A stretch of DNA of 26,863 nt from an uncultured Muribaculaceae bacterium (lineage in GTDB: Bacteria > Bacteroidota > Bacteroidia > Bacteroidales > Muribaculaceae), in contig CAJTJV010000037.1 in assembly GCA_910576775.1 (NCBI GenBank), positions 1-26,863 on the forward strand, in the 5' to 3' direction. This document shows positions 14,069 to 22,304 of this stretch, one piece after another; positions within the stretch are counted from its first letter, which is position 1, and every line of letters begins with the position of its first letter. Position numbers and translations under genes: made by a program. The notes below the pieces were generated by a model, which had not been told where the DNA came from, made no database searches, and saw only the letters and a program-made list of their open reading frames with translations.

Positions 14069-16792
14069 TTAGAAATTGATGCGGAGCTTCATCGAATATG
14101 TACGGCCGAAGGAATAAAGCACACCATATGCGTTTTCCCATGTGCCGGTTTCGTTCATGTTGGTGGTCGCGTCCATCACATAATTGTAATTGAACAGGTT
14201 GTGGACGTTGCCGTAAAGAGTTGCCGATACTCCTGCTATGTTGAAGCGATAGGATGCGTTGAGATCGAGCTGGTTACCCCAGGGTATGCGCCACGGATCC
14301 TTTACATTGAGGGTGCGGTTCCAGTCGGGATCCGATACGGAATAGTATGAATAGTTGCGGTCGTTGACTTTCCAGTCGCCTCCGATTCGGAATCCTTTGA
14401 AAGGTTTGAATGTCACGCTGATGGCGGCGGTAGTCTGTGCGGAGCCGCCTACCTTCACGCCTTTCTGGTTGATTACGGCCCATGCGTGGTCTTCAGCGAG
14501 GATGCCGGAGGCTATGGCGCCGGACGAATTTTTCAGAGGTTCGCCGTTCTGGTTGTAGAAATAACCTTTGGCATTCGAATCCCAGATATAATCGCCTAAG
14601 GAAAGCATACCGTTTATCTCAAGCCATTTTGTGGGTATGAAGGTGCAGTTGAATTCGATGCCCATATGGCGTGCATCCACACCTGACATATTGATAGCAT
14701 AGCGGCTTCCGTCGGGAAAAACGCCGCCATTGGTAGTTGATTTGTCAAGCCATTTGGTATAGTAGCCGTTGAGGGTCGCGGAGAAATATCGGCTACGGAA
14801 ATTATAGCCTATTTCTGCCGAGAATACCTTCTCGTTCACCGGATCCGGGTTGACTGCGTTCGAGTTGCCTACGGAAAGGAATACTCCGCGGGAATAGAAT
14901 GGAGCTCGGCTTATGTAGCCTACATTGGCGAATACATTGTTGTGGCGGTCGATATTGTAGTTGACACCGAATTTGGCTGTTCCGCCAAGATAGTTGTACA
15001 TAGGACTCATGCCTTTACCCTTGGCGTAGTAATATTTGTCGTTTCGCTTGTATCCGGTATTGCTGAGAGAACCGGAAAGTACGAGGTTGAGTTTTTTGTC
15101 AAGAAGCTGGAGTTCTCCCTGGGCGAATGCGCCCTCCTGATTCGTATAACCGACATAATCGCGGTAAACGACATCTCCGACACCGAGTTTCTCATATACG
15201 AAAGACGGATCCGCGGCAGCTTCGGGATTGTTCATTTTCATCATCCTGTTGTTTCGGTTGGTGTCATCCATGTAATATTCGCCGTCGTAGAGATCGATAA
15301 TTTTATTGTTGTGATAGCCGACATAATAACGCATGTCTATACCGGCGAGGAAATTGAGCTTGTTATCCCAGAAACTGTTCTGATAAGTGGAGATAAGACC
15401 GTACCACTTATGTGAATTGTTCATCACGCTCATAACCATGTTGGAACCTGTCTTGCTGTTGGCATTCATCTCCTGTACAGCGGCATAATCGAAAGTGCCG
15501 TCAGGGCAGCGGAATGTTGTACTTATGTTTCCGTTTGAGGCTCCGTACCACGAAGATGAGGATATCTGTTCGCCGTTGTATGTGCCGCGGCCTTGACCGC
15601 TGTAGCCACCGCCGCTTGAGAGGGAAACATATACGGTTGTCGACAGACTTGATTTTTTGTCTATTTTCCAGATGTGGGCGAGTGAAATCTGTGGTTTATG
15701 GTAAAAATTATGATTGGAGGTGCGCTGTTTGCCGTGGCGGTCGAAACCGTAGGTGGCATTATAGCGGTAGGGGCTTTCTCCGTTCATGTATTCCTTTGCG
15801 TAGAGCTGGTAGTTCATGATGCTCAGACCGTTGTTGGAATTACGCTGGTCGTGTTCCTGAGGCGCGCCGAAGGCGGTGAGGGAGAGCTGGTGGGCGTCGT
15901 TGATACGCTTCGAAATGTTCACAAAGTAGCTGTAGGCGCTGAATGCCGTGCCTTGGATATAGCCGTCGCCCCATTTCTTGGAACCCTGTACAGTTACGGC
16001 CCAGCCGTTCTTCATAAGGCCGGTCGAGACCTTCATGCCGAACTGGTTCATGCCATCGTTGCCGAAACCGTACCATACGTTGCCGCCTTTTTCTGCGTCG
16101 AGGCTTTGTGTGGTGATATTGATGGTACCGCCGAGCGAGGGAGCCGACAATACACCGGCGCCCAGACCGCGCTGTGTCTGGATGTTCGATGTCACGTCGC
16201 CGAGGCCGGCCCAGTTGCTCCAGTATACTTTGCCGCCTTCCATGTCGTTGACAGGTATGCCGTTGACAAGTACTGCCACATTGGCGCTCTGGAAGCCGCG
16301 CATATTGATTTTGGCGTCGCCGAAGCCGCCGCCGTCCTTGGTGGCCCATACGCCCGGAGTGGTATTTAGTATTTCGGGGAGTTCCTGGGTGCCGAGCTTG
16401 AGATCTATCTCAGCCTTGTTCACCTGTGACACGGCTACCGGAGTCTGACGTGTGCGGGCTAGTGATTGTGTAACCACTACGTCGTTGAGAATCTCGTTTG
16501 AGGGCTTCAGCTCGATTGTTCCCATGTTGGCCTGTGGTTTGGCCTCATAGTTCTGATAGCCTACATAGCTGAATGTCAGCGTGCGGGTGTTGTCTGGAAC
16601 CTTTACGGAGAATTGTCCGTCGAGGTCGGTGGTTCCGAGGGCTTGTCCTTTGGTGATGACGATGCTGGCGCCGATGACGGGTTCGCCGGTCTCGTCAACA
16701 ACCTTACCCTTGCATGTCATGGTGCCGCCGGCTGCAAAGGCAAGAGCCCCGGCGAGCCACAGCACGGTAAAAACCGTTAATAGTCGTCTCAT
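14069..16792 (-). CDS. TonB-dependent receptor with carboxypeptidase-like regulatory domain
   Basis: This 907-residue outer-membrane transporter has a signal peptide (MRRLLTVFTVLWLAGALAFA), a carboxypeptidase-regulatory-like beta-sandwich at about 26-98 (GKVVDETGEPVIGASIVI, TTDLDGQFSV) and a TonB-box-like NDVVVTQS. The plug follows (INMRGFQSANVAVLVNGIPVND), then a 22-strand barrel ending in phenylalanine (KLRINF). It imports an unknown substrate using TonB energy. The plug lacks the long SusC extensions, so it is a classical receptor rather than SusC. The ATG at 16792 was chosen because it opens a clean signal peptide; the longer frame from 16903 would begin upstream of the promoter-like box at 16873. 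It is first in an operon with the anchor-J lipoprotein. Confidence 0.93.
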   Translation of the reverse strand: MRRLLTVFTVLWLAGALAFAAGGTMTCKGKVVDETGEPVIGASIVITKGQALGTTDLDGQFSVKVPDNTRTLTFSYVGYQNYEAKPQANMGTIELKPSNEILNDVVVTQSLARTRQTPVAVSQVNKAEIDLKLGTQELPEILNTTPGVWATKDGGGFGDAKINMRGFQSANVAVLVNGIPVNDMEGGKVYWSNWAGLGDVTSNIQTQRGLGAGVLSAPSLGGTINITTQSLDAEKGGNVWYGFGNDGMNQFGMKVSTGLMKNGWAVTVQGSKKWGDGYIQGTAFSAYSYFVNISKRINDAHQLSLTAFGAPQEHDQRNSNNGLSIMNYQLYAKEYMNGESPYRYNATYGFDRHGKQRTSNHNFYHKPQISLAHIWKIDKKSSLSTTVYVSLSSGGGYSGQGRGTYNGEQISSSSWYGASNGNISTTFRCPDGTFDYAAVQEMNANSKTGSNMVMSVMNNSHKWYGLISTYQNSFWDNKLNFLAGIDMRYYVGYHNNKIIDLYDGEYYMDDTNRNNRMMKMNNPEAAADPSFVYEKLGVGDVVYRDYVGYTNQEGAFAQGELQLLDKKLNLVLSGSLSNTGYKRNDKYYYAKGKGMSPMYNYLGGTAKFGVNYNIDRHNNVFANVGYISRAPFYSRGVFLSVGNSNAVNPDPVNEKVFSAEIGYNFRSRYFSATLNGYYTKWLDKSTTNGGVFPDGSRYAINMSGVDARHMGIEFNCTFIPTKWLEINGMLSLGDYIWDSNAKGYFYNQNGEPLKNSSGAIASGILAEDHAWAVINQKGVKVGGSAQTTAAISVTFKPFKGFRIGGDWKVNDRNYSYYSVSDPDWNRTLNVKDPWRIPWGNQLDLNASYRFNIAGVSATLYGNVHNLFNYNYVMDATTNMNETGTWENAYGVLYSFGRTYSMKLRINF

Positions 16793-16872
16793 ACAATGTT
16801 GAGTTGGGTTGGTGAATGGTTTATGTAGTTTTGAAATTTGCAGCTGGGCTATTGTTTGTCTTTTCTCGGCAA

Positions 16873-16880
16873 CAAAGTTA
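16873..16880 (-). promoter_or_regulatory. -7 box of the TonB receptor/anchor-J operon
   Basis: On the minus strand this reads TAACTTTG, an exact TAnnTTTG match. Transcription would start near 16866, giving a leader of about 74 bases. At 20-base spacing there is TGTG, a one-mismatch -33 box (16901-16904). Confidence 0.6.
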
Positions 16881-16960
16881 CAATTTTTTTGAGAAACTTT
16901 CACATTTCACTCTATTAAATATCTTCATACAAGATTAGCACGTTTGTAAAACGGAGTCCT

Positions 16961-16980
16961 TCTAATTAACTCTTATTAAC
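16961..16980 (+). repeat. Tandem 10-bp repeat upstream of susC
   Basis: TCTAATTAAC and TCTTATTAAC stand directly side by side, identical at nine of ten bases and spaced one helical turn apart. They lie 33-52 bases upstream of the susC -7 box, a usual place for an activator site. No regulator gene is adjacent. Confidence 0.5.
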
Positions 16981-17012
16981 TTGATGGAATGTTTTTTTCT
17001 TAATTGAATGTG

Positions 17013-17020
17013 TAATTTTG
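17013..17020 (+). promoter_or_regulatory. -7 box of the susCD operon
   Basis: TAATTTTG matches TAnnTTTG exactly. The region at the -33 position is a T-run (16992-16999) without TTTG, so an activator may be needed. The leader to the ATG at 17161 is about 134 bases. Confidence 0.5.
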
Positions 17021-17160
17021 TAATATAAATTTAATATCCGTGTAATTCATACCATTGCCTCAGAGTCCTGATCTGAAACTAATATCTGAATCGACGCGCT
17101 ATATTTAAGATATTTACGCTGATAAGCAACTATAATTTATAAACCTAAATAATCCTCACT

Positions 17161-20100
17161 ATGAACCAACGCCACCATGTCACTTCCCTTGCGCCGAAAA
17201 TCGTGCTCGCGCTGGGTATGATGCTGTCGTGCGGTACTGTCGCTTCTTTTGCGACGCCCGACCCAATACCTCAGCACGCATCGTCTGTGGCCCCCACAAT
17301 CCGTGGTACCGTTGTCGATGAAGAAGGCGAACCGCTGATTGGAGCCACTGTAATGATTAAAGGCACCAAAACTGCAATGGCAACTGACATCGACGGTAAT
17401 TTTGAACTCCGTTATACTGAAAAAAATCCTGTACTACAGGTTTCCTATGTAGGCTGTCAATCGAAAGAAGTTGCTGTAAAAGGACAAAACAACATTACAA
17501 TCACTCTTTCTCCATCATCGGAGAATCTTGATGAAGTAGTAGTTACGGCTCTCGGCATAAAACGTCAGGCAAAGGCTCTTGGCTATGCCGTACAGGATCT
17601 CAAAGGCAAGGATATTACTGAAGCCCGCGAGAACAACATTGTCAACAGCCTCTCAGGTCGTTTCGCCGGCGTCCAGGTATCCGGTTCCGGATCCGGTTCA
17701 ATGGGTTCTTCACGAATCATCATTCGCGGTAACAACTCCCTCGCAGGAAACAACGAACCCCTTATCGTTGTCGACGGTGTGCCCGTGGCAAACGGAAATG
17801 GTGGTGCCGGTAACGGTGAATGGGGCAAGACCGACGGCGGCAACGGTCTTAATGACATCAATCCCGACGACATCGAATCGATTTCCGTCCTCAAGGGTGC
17901 CGCCGCCGCCGCGCTTTATGGTACACGCGCAGGTAACGGTGTTATAATGATCACCACAAAGACCGGTCTTGACAAAAAAGGCCTCGGAGTGACTTTCAAC
18001 TCCAATGTCATGATTGAGCGACCGCTCAAGAATCCCAAGATGCAGAATATCTATGGTCAAGGTACAAACGGCTCCTATGCTGAAAGCAACAACCTTTCTT
18101 GGGGTCCTAAAATGGAAGGCCAGCAACTCATCGATTGGACCGGACGCGAACGCGAATTCCTTCCGTATGACAACGATGTGATGGACTACCTTACTACCGG
18201 CGTTTCCACAACCAATACCCTCGAGGCCGGATTCTCGGCTGACAAAGGATCGTTCCGCACTACCCTGTCGTACAACTATATTGATGGCGTTGTTCCGACA
18301 AACCATAACGACCGCTTCAACATGAACGTGCGTGGTACAATAAACCTCACGAAGAAACTTCAGTTCGATATGAAGGTTAACTATATCAAGAGTAAGCAGC
18401 GCAATACCCCTGCACTCGGAGCTTCCTCCGACGGTGTGATGCGCAATTACCTTCTGATGCCGCGAAGCGTGCACTATTCCGATATGGCAGATATTTACGA
18501 TGCCGACGGGAATGTGCTCCGATGGAACAACGACCCCACCAACCTTCTCAACCCGTACGCCGCCGAAAAGAATCTGCGTCATACAGGTCGCGACCGTTTC
18601 ATCGGATTCCTCGCACTCAACTATCAGATTCTTGACTGGCTCTCGGTGAAGATCCGTCATGGCGAAGATTTCTATTGGACTAATTCCGAAAGTCGCATCG
18701 TTGCGGCATATCCGATCGGCGCCTACACCGGACACGGACATTTCGGAATAAGCAACAGTTTCCGGCGCGAACGCAATACCGATGCACTTATCACTCTCAA
18801 CAAGGACAACTGGTTCGGTTCTAAATTTTCAGCAAGCCTGAGTGTCGGCGGAAACCTGATGTACACGCATTCCGAAGGCACATCTGAAAATTCCGGTATA
18901 CTCGAGGTGCCCGACGCATTCTTCCTCTCCAATGGTACGGCCATTTCTGCCTCTAACAGTGTCAGCAACAAGGCCGTCAATTCCGTTTACGGACTTGCGT
19001 CGCTTAGCTATGGCGGTTGGGCTTTTGTCGATGTTACCGCACGCAACGACTGGTCTTCAACACTCCCCAAGAACAATTGTTCATTCTTCTACCCATCCGT
19101 CGGTGTCGGACTTATCGTCACTGATCTGCTCCGCAACGAATTCAAAGTGCAGGTTCCCACATGGCTTTCTTTTGGCAAGCTTCGCGCTTCATACGCAGAA
19201 GTTGGTAACGATACAAGCCCCTATTCTCTCTATAACCAGTATTCTGTGTTCAATATCATTCCCGGCGGAAACATCAAAGGTTCTGTAGTGAGCGAGGTCG
19301 CCGCACTCTCTACTCTTAAACCCGAGCTTATCAAATCTACCGAACTCGGTTTTGATGTCCGTTTCTTCAACAACCGTCTGGGTATAGATTTTTCCTATTA
19401 TAAGAAGAATGCAACCAACCAGATTCTCAATATTGCCGTCTCGAAAACTACAGGCTTCTCATCCCGTAGAATCAATGCCGGCAATATAGAGAACCATGGC
19501 TTCGAGGTGATGCTTACCGCTACCCCCGTGCAGACAAGGGATTTCACATGGGACGCAAGCATCAACTATTCGCTTAACCGAAACATCATCAAGGAGCTGC
19601 ATCCCGAAGTGCAGGTATATACACTCGGTTCTTATGAATTCGCTCATGTGGTTGCACGCGAAGGTGGAAACTACGGTGATATCGTAGGTTACCGCTACCG
19701 TCGTTCGCCTGACGGACAGATTCTTGTCGATGCGACCGGTCTGCCTCTGCGCGAATCTTCCATGAACGAAGAGAATCCTATCGGCAACTATCTGCCCAAG
19801 TGGACCGCCTCGATGAACAATAATTTCCGCTGGCGCGATTTCTCGCTCGGATTCCTTCTTGATCTTCGTGTTGGCGGTGACATCTATATGAACTCGCTCG
19901 CACAGGGTGCCATGAACGGTACGAACATCCTCTCGCTTGAAGGACGCGACGAATGGTACGCCGGTACCGGCGGTATTCTTGTAGAAGGTGTGCAGCAGAC
20001 TATCGCTGAGGACGGTTCAACAGTTTATGTGCCCAATACCACCTATTGTAACCCGCAGGAATACTGGAGCCGTGTCAGAAACTTTGGCGAATGCCACACT

Positions 20101-20352
20101 TATGACGGCACCAATCTTCGTCTGCGCGAACTTACCTTCGGCTATACTATGCCTCAGAAAGTTCTGAAGAAAACTCCCTTCACAAACCTCAAGCTCAGTT
20201 TCGTAGCGCGCAATCTCTGGATTATCTACAGCAAGATTCCGGGCGGATACGATCCCGAGACTATCGACAGCACAGGCAATGCCGGCGGTGTAGAACATTA
20301 CTCGTTCCCGACAATGCGTAGCTTCGGTTTCAACCTTAACGTTTCCTTCTAA
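17161..20352 (+). CDS. SusC/RagA family TonB-linked outer-membrane protein
   Basis: This 1063-residue protein is the barrel of a SusCD-type importer. After an N-terminal export signal (about residues 1-32) comes a carboxypeptidase-regulatory-like domain at about 46-125 (IRGTVVDEEGEPLIGATVMIKG) and the SusC-type junction DEVVVTALGIKRQ. The plug carries NSLSGRFAGVQVSG, SRIIIRGNNSLAGNNEPLIVVDG and SVLKGAAAAALYGTRAGNGVI. The long barrel ends FGFNLNVSF with the terminal phenylalanine needed for outer-membrane assembly. SusC proteins pump substrate captured under a SusD lid. The SusD gene starts 11 bases downstream. No glycoside hydrolase, lyase or hybrid two-component regulator lies within the window, so the substrate may be a glycan, peptide or other nutrient. 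Confidence 0.96.
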   Translation: MNQRHHVTSLAPKIVLALGMMLSCGTVASFATPDPIPQHASSVAPTIRGTVVDEEGEPLIGATVMIKGTKTAMATDIDGNFELRYTEKNPVLQVSYVGCQSKEVAVKGQNNITITLSPSSENLDEVVVTALGIKRQAKALGYAVQDLKGKDITEARENNIVNSLSGRFAGVQVSGSGSGSMGSSRIIIRGNNSLAGNNEPLIVVDGVPVANGNGGAGNGEWGKTDGGNGLNDINPDDIESISVLKGAAAAALYGTRAGNGVIMITTKTGLDKKGLGVTFNSNVMIERPLKNPKMQNIYGQGTNGSYAESNNLSWGPKMEGQQLIDWTGREREFLPYDNDVMDYLTTGVSTTNTLEAGFSADKGSFRTTLSYNYIDGVVPTNHNDRFNMNVRGTINLTKKLQFDMKVNYIKSKQRNTPALGASSDGVMRNYLLMPRSVHYSDMADIYDADGNVLRWNNDPTNLLNPYAAEKNLRHTGRDRFIGFLALNYQILDWLSVKIRHGEDFYWTNSESRIVAAYPIGAYTGHGHFGISNSFRRERNTDALITLNKDNWFGSKFSASLSVGGNLMYTHSEGTSENSGILEVPDAFFLSNGTAISASNSVSNKAVNSVYGLASLSYGGWAFVDVTARNDWSSTLPKNNCSFFYPSVGVGLIVTDLLRNEFKVQVPTWLSFGKLRASYAEVGNDTSPYSLYNQYSVFNIIPGGNIKGSVVSEVAALSTLKPELIKSTELGFDVRFFNNRLGIDFSYYKKNATNQILNIAVSKTTGFSSRRINAGNIENHGFEVMLTATPVQTRDFTWDASINYSLNRNIIKELHPEVQVYTLGSYEFAHVVAREGGNYGDIVGYRYRRSPDGQILVDATGLPLRESSMNEENPIGNYLPKWTASMNNNFRWRDFSLGFLLDLRVGGDIYMNSLAQGAMNGTNILSLEGRDEWYAGTGGILVEGVQQTIAEDGSTVYVPNTTYCNPQEYWSRVRNFGECHTYDGTNLRLRELTFGYTMPQKVLKKTPFTNLKLSFVARNLWIIYSKIPGGYDPETIDSTGNAGGVEHYSFPTMRSFGFNLNVSF

Positions 20353-20363
20353 TTCAGAATTCC

Positions 20364-22115
20364 ATGATGAAAAAGATATTAAAACCATTACTCGGGGTTG
20401 CTGCCGCCGCCATTGCCATTGCGGTGCCTTCATGCGAAAGCTTCGAAAAGACAAACACCAATCCCAATGTCATCGACGACCAAAGTGTACAGCCGATGTA
20501 CCTTGCCACTCCCGCCATTGTCAGAAGTACACTGAACGCCGATATGTGGCAGCGCGTGATGAACCTTGGCGTCGATACATACGCACAGTATTTCTGCAAC
20601 GACAAGTACGATACAAACCTGTGTGTTCCCAACGACGAATACAGCGCGACGTTCTGGAACAACAACTGGACGTGGATAGCCAATCTCCAGCAGGCTATAA
20701 AGGTTGCAGAGCTTCAGAATGCCAATAATGTGGCTCAGCTTTGCCGCATATGGCGCGCATGGATATATATGCGTTTTACCGACTATTTCGGTGACATCCC
20801 TTATTCTCAGGCTTGTAACATTGAATATTCAAATCCGGTATATGACCATCAGAAAGACATCTATTATGATTTGATTAAGGAGGTATCGGAAGCCTCTGCG
20901 GCTCTTACCATGGAAGGAGAGCAGAAAGTGGCTGAATACGACCTTATCTTCGGTGCGGACTGGAGCAAATGGCGTAAGCTTGCCAATACCCTCCACCTTC
21001 GTCTTGCAATGCGTCTTACCGAGGTTGATCCCGTTAAGGCTAAAGCAGAGGCGGAGGCCGCTGCCGCAGCCCCCGGTGGCTTCCTTGAAGAGAATGTGGA
21101 ACTGTTCCGTGGCGAATCCGCCTATACATCGTCTGTCGGGTACAATATGTTCTACGTATATCCACACTATTGGCCCTCGCGTCTGACAATGAGTACATCG
21201 ATGGAAAAAATCCTTACAAATCTCGGCGGTGTGCCCGTGGAATGGAAGGATTACTATCAGAAAGGTTTCGTGCCTGATTATGCCGACCCGCGAGCTCTTA
21301 TCAATTTCAACGTTACAAGTACGGGTACAGGTGCCACGGAGCTGCGTGAGCGTGTTATAGACCCGGAGACAGGCAAGAAGGTGTGGAAAGTTATCGCTGA
21401 TTTCCGTGGACGCTGGCAGGGCGTTAAGCCGGGCCTTACCGCAGCTGTAGCTCAGGAACCCGCCAACATGAACCTTAACCACTCCCGTCTTGGCGCGTTC
21501 TTTGTCAGCGACGACCCCACGCCACCCGTCGAAAAGGCTCCTGTAATGCAGAAAAACCGCAATATGGTTCTTGTATATGCAAGCGAAGCTTATTTCCTGC
21601 TTGCCGAAGCTGCTCTGCGCGGTTACAATGTAGGCGGTTCCGCACAGACTTTCTATGAGGAAGGCATCCGTAAGTCGATGAGCTACTACGGCAACCTTAT
21701 CAAGAGCGCTGACGTGGAAACCTATCTTACGAGCGACATGAAGAACCTTCTCGGTACGAGCGTGGCTTTCAACAACTCGGAGGGAGGCGACCTTTCCGGC
21801 AACCGCAACTCCAAGCTGATGAAGATTATAACTCAGAAATATATTGCCAATTTCCCCGAAAACAGCTATGAAGCGTGGAACGACTACCGCCGTCTCGGGA
21901 TGCCTGTTCTCGATCCGTTTGAAATGGCTGTGGAAGGTTTTGTCAAGGAAGTCAAAGGCATCGATTATAAAGGCTCTCTGCGTCGCTTCATCTATCCTGC
22001 TATCGAGCAGACTCTCAATGCGCAGAGTTATCAGGATGCAGTCAGCCGTCTTGCCGACGGAGACGCCACAACAAGCCGTATGTGGTGGGACTGCCGCACT
22101 ACAATAGTGGAATAA
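20364..22115 (+). CDS. SusD/RagB family nutrient-binding lipoprotein
   Basis: This 583-residue surface lipoprotein is the lid partner of the preceding SusC. It has a lipoprotein signal with Cys24 (VPSC) followed by ESFEKTNTNPN, a usual SusD-like opening. The helical repeat region contains LCRIWRAWIYMRFTDYFGDI and PYSQACNIEYSNPVYDHQ, typical of the SusD-like branch annotated as nutrient-binding outer-membrane lipoprotein. The C-terminus keeps NSYEAWNDYRRLGMPVLDP and RRFIYPAIEQ, both characteristic. There are two adjacent ATG codons at 20364 and 20367; either gives the same signal. The operon ends with a hairpin at 22132. The ligand cannot be predicted from the sequence. Confidence 0.94.
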   Translation: MMKKILKPLLGVAAAAIAIAVPSCESFEKTNTNPNVIDDQSVQPMYLATPAIVRSTLNADMWQRVMNLGVDTYAQYFCNDKYDTNLCVPNDEYSATFWNNNWTWIANLQQAIKVAELQNANNVAQLCRIWRAWIYMRFTDYFGDIPYSQACNIEYSNPVYDHQKDIYYDLIKEVSEASAALTMEGEQKVAEYDLIFGADWSKWRKLANTLHLRLAMRLTEVDPVKAKAEAEAAAAAPGGFLEENVELFRGESAYTSSVGYNMFYVYPHYWPSRLTMSTSMEKILTNLGGVPVEWKDYYQKGFVPDYADPRALINFNVTSTGTGATELRERVIDPETGKKVWKVIADFRGRWQGVKPGLTAAVAQEPANMNLNHSRLGAFFVSDDPTPPVEKAPVMQKNRNMVLVYASEAYFLLAEAALRGYNVGGSAQTFYEEGIRKSMSYYGNLIKSADVETYLTSDMKNLLGTSVAFNNSEGGDLSGNRNSKLMKIITQKYIANFPENSYEAWNDYRRLGMPVLDPFEMAVEGFVKEVKGIDYKGSLRRFIYPAIEQTLNAQSYQDAVSRLADGDATTSRMWWDCRTTIVE

Positions 22116-22131
22116 CAAACCCCATATCATG

Positions 22132-22160
22132 AAAAGGAGGCTCCGGCCTCCTTTTTTGTT
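22132..22160 (+). terminator. Terminator of the susCD operon
   Basis: AAAAGGAGGC (22132-22141) and GCCTCCTTTT (22146-22155) form a 10-bp stem with a 4-base loop, followed directly by further Ts (TTGTTT). It starts 17 bases after the SusD stop codon. Confidence 0.88.
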
Positions 22161-22259
22161 TCCGGGCGGTTTCTCAGTCGCATGCGCGGCTGCGTATACG
22201 ATAGCTGTATATTGTATATTCGGTAATACGGGTGGGATAAACCGTAAAATTGGTAAATC

Positions 22260-22287
22260 TTGAATGTGAAAACATTTGCTATCTTTG
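22260..22287 (+). promoter_or_regulatory. Promoter of the TonB receptor/DUF362 operon
   Basis: TTG (22260-22262), 17 bases and TATCTTTG (22280-22287) resemble the Bacteroidetes promoter. Transcription would start near 22294, only about 11 bases before the ATG at 22305. This excludes the upstream in-frame TTG at 22260 as the start codon and leaves no room for a leader riboswitch. Confidence 0.7.
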
Positions 22288-22304
22288 CAAAAAATTCTCT
22301 TTTC

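Larger units (their letters stand above)
16793..17160. promoter_or_regulatory. Divergent regulatory gap between two outer-membrane receptor operons
   Basis: This 368-base gap holds no credible gene. It is A+T-rich and contains the leader and -7 box of the minus-strand receptor (16873-16880), a 10-bp tandem repeat (16961-16980), a -7 box for susC (17013-17020) and a susC leader of about 134 bases. The leader is long enough for post-transcriptional control, but no known riboswitch was recognised in it. Confidence 0.6.

Noticed and set aside
16793..16903. Longer start for the minus-strand TonB receptor (37 extra residues)
   Set aside because: The extension precedes a clean signal peptide and runs through the promoter-like box at 16873-16880, so it is very unlikely to be translated.
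17161..22115. Polysaccharide utilization locus
   Set aside because: SusC and SusD are present, but no glycoside hydrolase, lyase, esterase, sulfatase or hybrid sensor is in the window; the phosphodiester glycosidase is 14 kb away and separately transcribed.
20829..22130. 433-codon open frame on the minus strand opposite the SusD gene
   Set aside because: It lies wholly over a clear SusD gene, has no recognisable motif, and its codons mirror the plus-strand gene. The same applies to the long antisense frames at 17710-18741 and 3316-4041.
22116..22304. Cobalamin riboswitch upstream of the BtuB-like receptor
   Set aside because: The promoter sits about 18 bases before the start codon, leaving no leader long enough for a riboswitch, and no B12-box sequence was recognised.
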